A stretch of 64,000 nt of DNA from NCBI GenBank assembly GCA_001695595.3, contig MBPM02000014.1, positions 124,001 to 188,000 of the forward strand, written 5' to 3'. Positions within the stretch are counted from its first letter, which is position 1. Each line of letters opens with the position of its first letter. Positions 49,301-62,236 of the stretch are shown one piece after another. The position numbers were made by a program, and so were the translations under genes. This DNA is from Plasmopara viticola (lineage: Eukaryota; Oomycota; Peronosporomycetes; Peronosporales; Peronosporaceae). The notes below the pieces were generated by a model. That model saw nothing but the letters and a program-made list of their open reading frames with translations, was not told where the DNA came from and did no database searches.

Positions 49301-52300
49301 CTGCTCGATGCTGTCGAAACAAGCTATTTTGCCCATAACAAAAAGCCACTTGCTAATAAGTATGCTTATGTTGTATTTTAGGAAAATTTAAGGCTTATGC
49401 AATCTCACAGCTCATTTTCGCTATGCATCGTCGCACAATTTCCCCCCCTCTGACAGGAATTGGCCAGATGTTTCACCTTCTTTGTGAAGTATAAGTTTGC
49501 AATCAATTGTAAGCCAGGAAAGCAAGGGACTATGGCTCATGCGTCATAACTTCTTCTATGCTATGACCTAGCTCATGTCATCACTGTAAATGTATCAGAT
49601 CTAATCCATGTAACGTTTGCGCCAGATTGCATGTGTATAGCTCTGCATTAAGAGCGATGGCTTCGAAGACCCGGATCTGTATGGCTTAGCGCAAAATTAC
49701 GCTACTTCATCATGGTACTTATTAAGGTGACTATATTTCATGAAGCTGAAGATACACCGCATGGAAATCATTGCGGTTATGCCCACTGTTGATGGCATAA
49801 GTCGCTTAGATCAGCATATATGTGCCCACATGTTAAGCGTTATAAGGAGTTAGGCTCTTACCGAATGCGGATGTATCATTAGCAAGCTTGACACTATCAT
49901 CACGCTCCTGGAATTTCATGGGTATGTAATTTGAGCTCGGCTTACCAAAAAACTCAGCAAGCACTACAGATTAAGTAGCATTTACCAAACAGTATTTATT
50001 AAACGGCTGTGCCGGACACGGTCGATTTTCATGGACTAAATATCCGCTTCATAACTTCTTTTGGAAAATGTTCTTGATGTGATTCAAATCAGATTTAAAA
50101 TATTCATACCAAACCATTCCCAGACAAAGCGCATAAATAACACCATGGAAGACATGATGCGTAGTATGTGCAGAAGCGCCAACGCATTAGATTGTTAAGT
50201 TTGCATTGATCAATGCTGTTTAGCTATCCTGATACAGTAAATTAGCAAAGGCTTGAGTGTTGCTTACACCACCACATTAGATTTCTTGGCTTGATGGAGG
50301 AAGAACAGCCATGCGGTTGCCCTTCCAGAAATGCCTGATTATGTGAAAGACTTTGAACTCGAAGGGCTTGGTAACTTGAGTCACGTACGTCTTTAATCGG
50401 CTAAACGGCAATATATTTAATGAAAAAAGACCATTGCCCAGAGGAAAGAATTACAAAGCCAAATTGAGAAAAGAAAAAAAATCAAAATCTAAATGTTTCA
50501 TCAAGACATAGACCTGAAGCATCTGAAGTCATGGGCAAAAGAATTTTAGTGTATGCGCTTGAATAATCAAATTGAAGCACATTTAGTGTTCAATGTAGAT
50601 CAGCATTAACTTAAGTCTTAGTCCAGACGAGCACAGCACTGGGTCTATGGACTGCCCTCACATCGCAGACGCTATATAAAAGTAGAGCTTATAGCCTTTG
50701 GTTCGAGCGAGCTTCCCGAAATTAGGCTTTGAGGCACTGGGGTCAACGTAACCGCTCATCTTGAGGTTTCTGACAACCTCTGAGAAAGCAGGGAGCTGTT
50801 TCGGACAAGGAAAGAGTTGCGTGTAGACTTTTATTCAGCAAGCTTGTACACTACACCTCCCCATCTCTTTGCTCAAACTATTGTGGAGTGCGAGCAGAGA
50901 GGATAGCTTGTTTTACTCTTGTACCCGACGCTTAAGACGATTTTTGTCATCCTCAAACGTTTTTGCATGTGCGCGTATTACCGGCACGGTTTTACCAAAT
51001 CGCCGTACTTTTTAAGCTGTAAATGCGCACAGTTGTCCGCACAAGCCCTTATCAAAGACGGTGCTTTAATGCTATTGGTCCCCATTGTGTTGACGTACCC
51101 TCTTACGCAATCACGATTACTTCGTGGGGCGCAAACTCGTAGTTAGCCCGCACATTTTGAAAAAACAAGATTCAATCCGATCTGACTGCATCTCATCCTT
51201 TTGCAGTGTAAGCAATGAAGCTTTGTCTAAGTAGGCTCATCCATTTGATTTAGAGGACGGATCTAAATTATATTAAGGACCTGAAATAATACATATACAT
51301 ATCAAGAAATACGTAGCCGTCAAAAAAATACTAAATTGTGGTTATAATAAACAAATAGAAAAAAATATCAAAAATTATTTAATTTGAAGCTTAATCTGAG
51401 TTTTTTAAAAATATCATTTCTTATCAAAATCGAATAGATTAGTCCACTTAGATGATTAGAAGTAGAACATTTTATTAATATTAGAATATCGATGTATTAA
51501 AATTATTAAAAAAAAAAATTAAACTCACAACCCTATGAGAACAGATTGGGTGTGCAGTAAGTGCACAAGACGCTCGCGAGGACACAGTGTGCAACGCAAG
51601 GGCTTGCGAGTGCGTGGCTTAGGTGAGCGTAGTGCATACAAATAACCACTCAATGCTTTTTTTTTACTACTCGGTTTGGTGGTGTAAGGCGAGTGGGGCC
51701 TGTACTTCGCCAAGGGAAGCAAACTCTCCTCACCTTGGATGGTGGACCGTAGTCGACCATGACACCTAGATCTTTTCTAATTCTACCTTAGAAGCGCGAG
51801 TGGCGACCTAAATTTATTACGAAGTTACGCTGGTATGCCGCGAAATATAGAACTCGTCCTTAAACTTATGGTGTGTGTTAGACCCTGACAATGATGCACA
51901 AGTTAGTCGGAGGGTATGGGCTTCCGAGAAGAGGCACACATCACAGTGCTTATGTCTGATAGTCAGGAATTACCGTGGAAAACTTGCAAGGTTCCATGGA
52001 CCCAGTATGCGTCACACTAGTTGCTTGTGGGACATAAGTCGAATCATGCTACAGTAAACAATTTAAAAGGCCGTCCAGTGCCTAGCAGAAAAGCAGTGTA
52101 TGGCCTGAATATCAATGCTTGATGAGTATTAGCAGGCGTCACTTTGCTTGTTAGTAAATTTAGAACAACTAAGGATTGTGATCGATTTTCTTAAAAACAA
52201 ATTGATCGCATTTTAAGTGTAAAACTATAGCGAGTTTTAGTATTTAGACCGAAAGGTATAGTTGGAGTCAGGTAGAAAACGATCTGCACCTCTTGTTGAT

Positions 52301-53071
52301 TTTAAGCACAAAACACAGATCATATACTTGCGCTCACTATATTCCGGCCCAAATTACGTTAGCCCGCTGCGACAAAAATTACACTAGATCTTGGTGTTTA
52401 GAACCAATTCTACTTCTTGTAAACAGCTATCTGTGGCTTGGCTTAGCTCCAAATGTATACTGAACTTCAAACCCTGAAGGCCTGCCTTCTCATGCCAGAC
52501 ATCTGAAGTAGCTCAACCACAAAGAGAATTTACTGGGAAGGGCTCGAATGCAAAAGTGCGCTACTTGCTGAGACAAATGGCATACAGGCATGAGCGCAGA
52601 TTCTAAGAATGAGCTGGCTCTGGAGATCCTAAAAAGCTGGCAACTTAAAATCTTGCCTGCGTTAAGACTCAAAATAGCGGTCAAGCTACGGAGCTACGTT
52701 TACACTACTACCTGGTCAAATTAAATTTGCTGATAGCTTGATTGATGTGTGTGATCTGTCGATCAGAAAGCTGGAAAGATCCTTGATTTGAGAGTGACGA
52801 ACGATAAAATTGATGCGTTTGATCTGGATCAAGGACTCACAATACCGAGCATGATAAAGATATTTGGGATAGTGATAATGCTCATTTTAAAAGCCTTGAA
52901 CGGAAAAGGATAACGCGAAGTATCGTGGTACAGCCTTCTGAAAGAAAATAGGCTAGCATGATGGATACACCCCATTTGAACATTACCCTTGTAAGTAGGT
53001 AGCTCTCAAGAAAGAAAGCAGCCGCATCATGTACACTTAGGTGTGCGAGGCTATAAATTCTAGCTGAACTC
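46367..53071. other. gene desert with decayed frames
   Basis: No intact gene. Notable contents: a 59-codon ATG frame at 47,584-47,763 with coding-like composition (MAFSMRIKDEARKTALEFEQ...) that ends in TAA with further stops downstream; an 18-bp perfect palindrome TATCGTTAATTAACGATA near 47,983-48,000; a gag-like relic at 49,815-49,930; an extremely AT-rich patch at 51,250-51,530; and a GC-rich block at 51,530-51,900 that could be an old LTR. Confidence 0.4.
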
Positions 53072-53302
53072 TTGGTGGATTCTGGTGCACTGAAAAAAAT
53101 GCGCGCTGGCAACGACCAAAATAGATTGACTGATGCTGCTATAAAGAGCAACGCAAACAAGCAAATTTTGGTTCGACTAGCTTGTGGGGCAGATACAGAC
53201 ATTTTTTATATTCAGATAGAGTTGGCTGAGACATTCAAGGATTTAAATAGCACAGGGTCATTCCTTGTCCTTGGTTTGCTTTGTCCAGATATGCCGTGAC
53301 CA
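53072..53302 (+). pseudogene. Gypsy-type retrotransposon protease fragment
   Basis: The frame carries ELLVDSGALKKMR, followed about 35 residues later by ILVRLACGADTD and then DLNSTGSFLVLGL. This order (DSGA active-site motif, a VRLA-G strand, then a DxxST-x-FxVL strand) is that of the retropepsin domain in oomycete Ty3/Gypsy polyproteins, recalled from general knowledge rather than a search. There is no intact flanking gag or RT; downstream frames to about 54,000 are full of stops. It is an isolated relic. Confidence 0.5.
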
Positions 53303-56300
53303 AAAATGCACTAATTTTGAGCCGTGTGCAGCGGAAGGCCATTGCTACTAGTCGGCTACTAGTCGCCCATTGCCGCGCAACATGTTATTGCTGAGTGAGC
53401 TTATCTTTGGCTCGTCTATAAGGAAGCCTAAGCAGATACAAGCCCAAAGTATTTTGGAGGTATCAAAGTTGCTGACATTTTTACAAGGGTAGACGTGACA
53501 GCTATTTGTACTTATTAGCGGAAAGCCAAAAATTCCTTGGTCTTCTTTGCGGTCTGTTTGGTCATCGTTTTGACCAAGCCAACTCTTTTTATTAGAGTGA
53601 ATTGTAATAAGTATGTTAACCGACTACTTTCGTGACAAAAAACTCATCAACAGGGATAACCAACCGCTTAATTTGTGGGCGTGGTACAGCAGGTTCGCTC
53701 AACTCGGATGTACTGCCAGAGGTGTAAGAGTAGATAAATCTTAAAGAGCTAGAAGTCTCTCAAGCTTTGGGTAGAATCGAAGCCTGAAATAATTTGGTGG
53801 TGTCCCTGAGAATGAAAAGCTCTTCTGGGAATAAAATAAATATCTATTTTATGCAAAAGCGTTTTGAAACAGCCTTATTGGCGACATGCGCTGCATCTGG
53901 TCTCAGGACTCGAAAAAGTCTTAAAGATCCGGTATACTCTTTACAAAAGAAAGCCTGGGTGTGGTTTCAAGTAAACATCATAATACCCACCGGATAGAAA
54001 GGTGAGCTTGAGATTGACCTTCTTTTAGGCCTTGCTACCCGTCAATAGCTATTAGCACAAGCGCAATTACGTTTGCCGTTGTACTATTCTTTGAAGAGCA
54101 TAGAATGGTATGGTGGAATACTCGAACAATCACCATTGACTTCTTGTGCTCAAAACTAGGACGAATAGTGACGACAAACGTTTGCACAGAATAGGATCAA
54201 CACTGCAACGGTAGTTGAACAACCACCTATTCCAAGCAGAAATGTGTTACAAATAATCTTTCTCGTGTGTACGTTGTATATTACACTGTAATCAAATTCG
54301 AATATGGGACCTTTTTAAAGCGACAAGTACGTCAATTTGCGTACGACGAGGCTCATTAGCTATGTCTTTTAAGGCTAGCAAAGCCTCAGTGACGATCATC
54401 ATTCGAGCCTCACAATTGCTAAGACCATTACGAGCTTTACTTCCGACATACGTTGACAATATTTTGCTCTTCTTGAGCACTACGGTAAAATTCTTCAAAG
54501 CATTGATGGACTGTCTCATGCAAGTGTTCCATTGAGCACGACCGAATTGTGCTTACTGTACCAAAGCCTCACCACAGACGAATTTTAGCTCAAATGGATT
54601 ATAAGCTCGCGAAGTGCGCTACGAGGCGTGTGGCTGAAGTTCAAGTGCTTGCTCCAGGGAATACAGATGGCATTTACGCTCGCTACGATTTGGCAACAAA
54701 GACACAGTTTTTGTAGAAAAAAAGCTTGTGCATATGTGGTGACTTCGTCACTACTGACAATATAGCAGTGAGAGTATCTGCAGAAATATGGATGGTGTGC
54801 TGTGAACCACACTAAGAAACGAGGGCACGATGATGTCCATTACCGGGCATAATTCGCTTAATACCGCGAGTTGTTTGGAAAAGAGAAGGCTCTATGCGTG
54901 CAACTTGTCAATTTTCGGTCCAATGAGTATGTAAGAGAAGGTGACCTTATAGCCAAGCGCATCAATGTGCACAAGAATCCGTACGAGGAGAAAATGATTC
55001 ATCCAGAAATATTCCGAGAGTGGGGCAGAAATCTCACCAAGTGATAGTGAGCAGTAACAGTTGATAGGATCTAGCTGAGCTGCATTTGGGGAAGAGACAA
55101 AATATCGCCCTAATTGCCGACGAAAAATGACGATATGGTAGATTCGGATTTGAGACGAGTTAAAACTTTTTGCGAGTTACCAGACTTTATAACGCATAGT
55201 ACACTTTGCAATATCCGTGCGTCAACCTTTTTCCCGTGTAGCTGATAAAAGAGGTAAGAAAAATTAAAGTGTTTTGAAATTCAATCAAAATAAGAATCGT
55301 AATACCTTTAGTACGGCTGTAATGCTGCTCCTGCTCCTAAAGTTGAGATACAAGCATCGATTAAAGTGTCTTTATGTTTGACAGAGCTTCAATAATTGTG
55401 AACGAGAACACGGACGCTCTAATCTTGCTCTGTCTTATACAAAATTAGCTATGGTAGCGATTTTAACGAACTCATCACGCTTCACGCGCCGCATTTTCAT
55501 AGCAAAGTCAAAGCATGCAATATGAATTCTTTCCCAGAGGGAAGATATTGAACAGAGAAGGCGTGTAGAATAGCATACGATCATTTGGCGAACGGCCTAT
55601 CACTATCTTCGGCCTTTAGAGATCGAAGTGTGCTGTAGAAAGCTTATCTGTTTAGCAAAGTTTTCACGTGTTTTAATCCAACTTCTAACTCTTACAAGTG
55701 AAATATTTGCTATTCTCTAATCTTTTTTTTTCTAAATTACCTCTGTATACAAATTTGTACTTATTAGTTAGGTGCGAAAGACAATGTGCTATCAAGGCTT
55801 ACAATAGGCAAGCTTCAAGCATTGAAGAGGTTATTTATAAAGTTCCTAAAAAAATTTTCACTAAAGCTTGAAATTCATTCATTAGGAGACAGATACATAT
55901 TTCATTTTCTTTTGCGCGTAGCTATATTACTCACTGTTGGAAGTTATATCTTTCCCACTTGCATGATTGTTTTGCGCACTTTTGTCACAAAATCTATACT
56001 ATCTGCTTGCAGAGCTTTTTTTATCCGCAGTTGGTAGTGTTATATTATCCGGCTTTGTAAAGGTGTTGCCCATTGTGTCTCGCGAATCTATATTTTTCGC
56101 TCGTGATGGTTTGTTACCCGCAATTGGTGACGCTATGCTGCTTACATATGTGTTTATGCAATCTGCCTTAACAACACTGCTTTTGGCGTTTCGGCAATTG
56201 GTCTTGCTAGTCGGTTAAAATGCTAATAACACGCACCCTCAAATCTGCCTATGACCTCGACGAAGAACAGTTGTCTGCCGCTTTCCCTCGCCCAATTGTC

Positions 56301-59300
56301 AGCAGGCATTCTTATTAATACGCGATAAAGGCAAAAAGTAGTGCCTTGGGTAACTTAGCGAGCATTTGTTAGGAGCTTTTACCGCCAGAGCAACGAAAGA
56401 GCCGAGGTGTCTGTAACAAAATCAAAATGCTTTGACCTTTCGAAGGTAAACTCAAGAGATGTCAGACTTGCCGTCAGTCGCGCCAGTCCTACCTGTCAGC
56501 TATGATTACTTTCGGGGATCAAACTATGCTCTTGCAGCAAGAAAAGTGTATTAAAGAGAGTCTATAGACCAAGTAAAAGCCACACCTGTCTTTTGGGTCG
56601 TAAGACTTCAAGAAAGCCTTGAATGGAACGGGAATGACAGAATTATTTGGTGCGTTGACATCATCTTGGAAAGATTAATAATGTACGCCGATTCGCGCTT
56701 TTCCAGGACAATGGAAGATCAATACGACTAGTAAATACCGAATTTACCCTTCTGTATGGTATGCTTTAGTATCTTACAATACTTTATCTTTCTTGCTAAG
56801 AATATTGTAACTTTCCTTTTCATGTCATTCTAAAAATCTCTTCTGGTTATCTTGGGTGGATGCAATCGCGTGCTTTGTCCAGCTTTTTGCATTCAGCTTA
56901 ATGTTTGCGAGGCCATTAAACAGTTCCTTATCTTGAAGTAGAAAATAATGAATTAGCTGCCTCTTCACTATTTTAATCAGTTACATGAGTGCTTTTTTAA
57001 AGCTGGCAAAACCTTAGCGCGTCTAAGCCAGCTTATCTAAGAAGCCCGAAGATACGTAAATTGCTTTGTTGACCGCGAAACAAATTAGTCATCACTTGTT
57101 GATACAACTAGTTTGGTGCCTCAGGGCACAGATCACATAAGGTGTCTTCGAGTGCACAGCTGCTCGACCATTTTCTTGAGGATAGTCGGCCGCCGACATG
57201 GGTAAGCGAGCTCCAAAAGCCTTCCAAAAATGCAGCATCAAACGACAAATCGCTACCTGATATCATCAGGTACACTCTCTTAATGTTGTATCCAAATCTG
57301 ACCTTGCTGTTTGCCATACCAGTTCGATAAGCTGCGAAATATACCACCTTGATCAAGTGGCACTTGTACAATTTTGTGCCCGTGTTGTCATTGACTTTCG
57401 GAAAGCCAAAGGCAAAGAAAGAGTTTGGACTCACAGCAGTCTGACAGTCTTGACAGGCTTTACAAAGGTGCTTATGAGTAGCGATTTTATCTAGCCTTCT
57501 TTAGATCAAACAGGTCCTTCCACATTTGATTACCCACTGTATATAGTTTATTTGGCGGAAACCAAGCTAATACAATTTCTCGGTTGGAGTGACCGCTTAT
57601 TGTAGCGTCAAGCGCTTCCGGAAGCAAATTGTATCATTTGTCCATTTACAGCGACGCAGCTGCGGTTGCTGTCAAGGAAGTAGCCCATCAGCTTTAAAAT
57701 CGTTGGCTGCGCTGGCCAGAATTAGACTTGATGCAAAGGTCATAACTTGAGAAGAATTGACAGCTGTCTTTTTTTCTTTAGATAGGGCGTGTTCAAGATG
57801 CATGGTTGCAAAAGGCTTAATTTTGTAAGTGGTACCTTAGGTTGTACATTTTGGCAACTAACTTTTTCTAGTGAAAGGCATGATCTACTTGAAGGATTTA
57901 GTCTACTTGAGATAGAAATGAGTTGACTCGCTCATGACCGACTCCATCGCATTTGTAATATATAACAATAAAAAGCACAACCGGATGTGTTGGAAGCGGC
58001 ACTTAACGTCTTCTTCTTGTCCAAAAAAGCTGGAGTATGTGCAAAGGCTTTTTTACTGATTCATAACTTTGTTGAAGATTTTTGGTACTTACTTCTTAGC
58101 CATACTCAATGAAATTTTTCAATAGCTTGTAAAATTAAGCATTTATATTATCCTTTTAAAATAAGAAGTTGTCCTAGCTTAATCGGTCCATACTTGTCTG
58201 GTTTGCTTACACACGATAGCTCTTACAAAGCAGCCGACCACTTTTGTTTGCATCATCAATAGCTCAGTAGCTGAGGTAAAAGACTGAAGCCGCAACGCCG
58301 CATCTGTCGATGTTGGCGTCATGTTTTTCGGCCCTTATGTCCAAAGAACTTGTCTGCTTTAATACGACATTAAGCAAATATATCGTCATATTTTGTCGAT
58401 CCAAAAGCCCGTAATGGTCAACATTATCGTGTGATCAGACTTTTGAAAATTGTTAGGGCGTTTGGTAGCTCCTGTGTCAACACAAACTACTCTTTTAATA
58501 TACCGCAAGGCGTCATGATTACCGCGAGGGGGTATGTACGACTTCCTATTTCAGATGTGACTACCACAGCCGGTGTACTACACACCGTGCATCTGAAAAT
58601 GTTCGGAAGCATTACATCCTTCCTTGACGTTGCACTTGTTCTCCTTGCTGTAAAGCAGCTAAAACGCGTCATGGCATTTGACCGCTACAAGCTGAGGATA
58701 TAAATTAAGGATCAAGCAGCACAGGCTTCTATAGCACCTACTGGGGGGCAAATTGGTAAAATAACAGGCCTTCCACTTTAAAGGGGAGGAAAATCGAAGC
58801 TTTTCTTCTGGATCAAGAAGGTATTCGATTACAAATGTTCAAGTGACCGCTGTGTTTGCACTTACCAAAGCTGGTCACTTACCCGTGAAACGACATAACA
58901 CATATAGAAAAGTACCGTTATTCTACCTACAACTAAGAGAAAGCTTTGAGTATGAGTATAAATTAAGAGTAGCACTTACCCGGATCAACCTTAGGTCATT
59001 GCTCTTATAACGACCTAAGGGCGAGCCCGTCTCGCACTCAACTCTTTTGCATGAGGTAGCAAAAATGAGAAATCGTTCTTCGAGACACAAAATTGACTCG
59101 CTCCTCCGCAATGCACGAATCTACATTACTTGATCCAATGGAGGTAACCTTTGGCCCGTCACTCGGGTCCAATCTCAATGTACCTTAATGCTGCTAAGCA
59201 ACGCATTTTTCGCTGCTTAGTAGATCTTTGTCTCGCCCAAGAGCTCTTTAGACTCACGGACAGGAGCTGTACCCTAAAATTCATTAAGTACTAACTACCA

Positions 59301-61457
59301 GTAGGAGCGGAGCACCCTACTGGAAAGAAATAAGCTTTTATGATGTATGTGTCTTGATACACCTCTCTTTAATGTAGCTTCTGCGCGCTTGGTGTCTCTC
59401 GACGAGGAAAATAGCAGCATAATGCACACGCTAATTAGTGTACTAGAGTGTAGTCTAATTTAAGTCTTTTTTTACTCTAGCGCGGTAAGGTCAGCCGAAA
59501 TGATCGACTTGACGTTCAGAAAAAGAACAACGAGATCTTGTCAATTTCTGTTCGACTGGTTGACACGGTTAGTTATTGTCACAATAGACTCAGCTGTGAG
59601 ATTTAAAGTTTTTAGCAGAACCGATTTAGTACTTGTCCTTAAAGCATTTGAGTTCAAATATGTTGTAGTTAGAAATGCACGAATTTAAGCTCTTAGCCGT
59701 CCAAAAAAGCGCAACAGGGCTAAAAAGAGTCATGTGTTTCTTCCTTATGTGCGTAAGGCTCCGTTGAAAGAGGCCTGAACAGGCACAAGCGCGGAACAAA
59801 CAGGAAAGAAATTGAAGATGCTGACTTTTTTACGAAAGAAGAAGAGGAAGCGTCGTCGAAACCTTTCGTCAGCGAGTAGCTTAGTTCTGTTGGCAGCATC
59901 AGCTGCTTAAGACGCTTGCGATAATTTATTAAAATAGGTATCACATGTGGGTCCATAACTGCGGGTAACAAATTACCACAACCGTCAAAATAGATCTGCA
60001 AGACACAAAAGGCAACTTTCTATTAAAAATGGATAACATAGCACCACTAAGTGTGGGGTACAAAGCTCCGCAAGCGGTTGACATAAGAATTTAGGACATG
60101 ATGTATACCGCAGATTTCCTCAGGTAACCCGTTATTGCTAAAGACCTGCTGAGGGGCGGCATTGTTAGCTCGAATTTAACGACTAGGGACATGCTGCTCC
60201 AACACCTGGGCGTATCTACGCACATACTGCGCAGCACGTCTTTGACGACGCGATTGGCTTGCTTTGCCCAACGGGAACCAGCTGTGGATAGGTTTGACTT
60301 GAATCCAAGTACACGTAAGTATTTTCAGTCTCTTAGTTGCAGTCTATTGCACACGTCGATATCTAACAATAGAGGTTTGTGACCAGTCGCTCACTTAAAC
60401 ATCTATCTTCCTCCTCTTCTGTAAAAGGTGCTGTGTGACTTTGTCACAGTGCTAGTAGATTCTTCTCTTCCAAAATCTTAAAAACAGATGCTTGATGGAT
60501 CAAACGACGTTTGTGTGCGATTGTGTTCGTGATATGGTTATCGTTTCTGAAGCACTATTTCAATAGCTTTGCAATGATCGAGCTGGTGTGCTTTGTTTAA
60601 TATAAATCGCTCTATTTCCTTGCTTGTTCCTACTTTGGGAAATGCTTTGTGTTTATTTTATTAAAACTTCAACATACGCATGTTAAAAAAACGATTGCAA
60701 TTTTTTGTATGATCTCCACAATGAAATTAATAAGATTTTGTTAGCCCAGCATCGAAAAAATATTCCGATTTTGCACATTAATGTAGCCAATCAGAATAAT
60801 TTCTCTTATCGAAGTCGCGTGCCCGTGCGCGATCATGAAGGGCGCAGTACAGACGAAACAACGTTGCTCATGTCGAGTATAGCAGCAGTCGTAGCAATGC
60901 ATCCGTCTTGTATGCTATGTGTGTTAGCATTCATTGCAATGCAATTAGTGGTGCATTGAAGCCTTATCTCACCAAGGAGGGGGGGGACATTTCGCGCGCG
61001 AGAGAAAGCCAGAGCAAAAAAACAGCCCCCACATTTGTCATAATGTGACATTAGGTTTTTTAAAAAGTACAAGGTTTTTCACTTCTTAAGTATACTTTGA
61101 CATGGCTCGTCCTGCTCGCCAAGGGCGTTATTTTTGCTTTATCCCTCAGTTTTGAAGCGGGGCGCTGCAGCCTAACAAAACCTCCGCGTGTAGCAGACAC
61201 GAACGACGGTAGCGACAACGAGCAGTGGTGCAGTCTGCTACCTAGCGCTCTTATCCCAATCCACAGCTTAGACTGTCAGCAAAAGGGGAGGAACTACTTG
61301 TTGATTAGGTAGGCAAGACCAACCTACACCCATCCCCTTCATTTACCTCATCAGTGGCGTGCTAATTGCATCCGTCTCGTGTCTTGACTCGGCAGACAAA
61401 GGTCACCTGCCACCGCATAGTGTCTTGTAGTAATATTTAAACAAAGTATTGAGCGCG
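53303..61457. other. gene desert with decayed frames
   Basis: No intact gene. Coding-like remnants: 54,292-54,519 (-), 75 codons from an ATG, preceded in frame by QWNTC; 55,967-56,218 (+), hydrophobic with SRESIFFARDGLLPAIGD, perhaps a transporter relic; 58,520-58,703 (+), reading VLLAVKQLKRVMAFDRYKL, perhaps a copia protease-region relic. A 9-bp hairpin (CCTTAGGTC/GACCTAAGG) is at 58,989-59,020 and a G-run near 60,979. I see no clear promoter just before the KIX gene. Confidence 0.4.
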
Positions 61458-62204
61458 ATGGATTCCTTCGGCTTCGACTTTGCGGGAGGTGATCTGCTCG
61501 ACTTGGGCTCACTCGGTTCATGGACAAATAGCGCTCCGATGGGCAACTCACCCAATGGCGGCAACAATGGTGCCCTGCCATTCAGTGTCGGTACTCCCAC
61601 GGGCGTTCAGAGCCTCGGGGATGATCCATTTGCTTCCATGCCCAGTGGAGGCGACAATGACTTCAGCTTTGGTGACTCGCCCAAGCCCTCGCCGAGTGCG
61701 CAAAACCTCAAGGCAGGAGACAATGAAGCTTCTAACTCTGCGTCCACCTCGGCAGCGACGTCCTCTGCGCCACCTTCAAGCTCAGGTGGGGACATGGCGA
61801 CCAATTATTTTGGCTCGGAGCTTGAGGCCTCCTCGTCAACCACTCCTGGCAACTCGTCTACGACAGATCCGTCCTCCACGGTAGACGAGATGACTAAGAA
61901 GAAGGCATTAGATGCTAAAAAAGAGGTCGGTAGCGGTTTGTCAACGGTCCAATCAGTATCGAGCGCGTCGTCGTCGTCTTCAGCAAATGCCGTCGCAACG
62001 TCCTCTAGTACGCTTAAGTCTGACACCACGAGCTCTACAACGGCAACGTCCACTGTGACATCAACAGCCGTAGCGACGTCAACGTCCGCACGGCCGACGT
62101 CTAGTACCGAGACGGCGTCGAATGGTAATAGCAATACTATCACCAGCAGTGCGACAACCTCTGCGCCGTCCACGACCTCGTCCGCACGACCACATCTCGG
62201 CAAC

Positions 62205-62236
<32 letters not shown>

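Noticed and set aside
50560..50620. FNVDQ-like motif suggesting a DDE transposase
   Set aside because: Only a few residues match, with stops on both sides and no second catalytic motif.
58255..58330. A-box-like TAGCTCAGTAGCTGAGG, possible tRNA or SINE
   Set aside because: No B box at any reasonable distance and no acceptor stem; not enough for a tRNA or SINE call.
58989..59324. Three small hairpins (8-10 bp stems) near each other
   Set aside because: Stems are short or have mismatches and the spacing is irregular; unlike the two double-hairpin modules they are within chance expectation.
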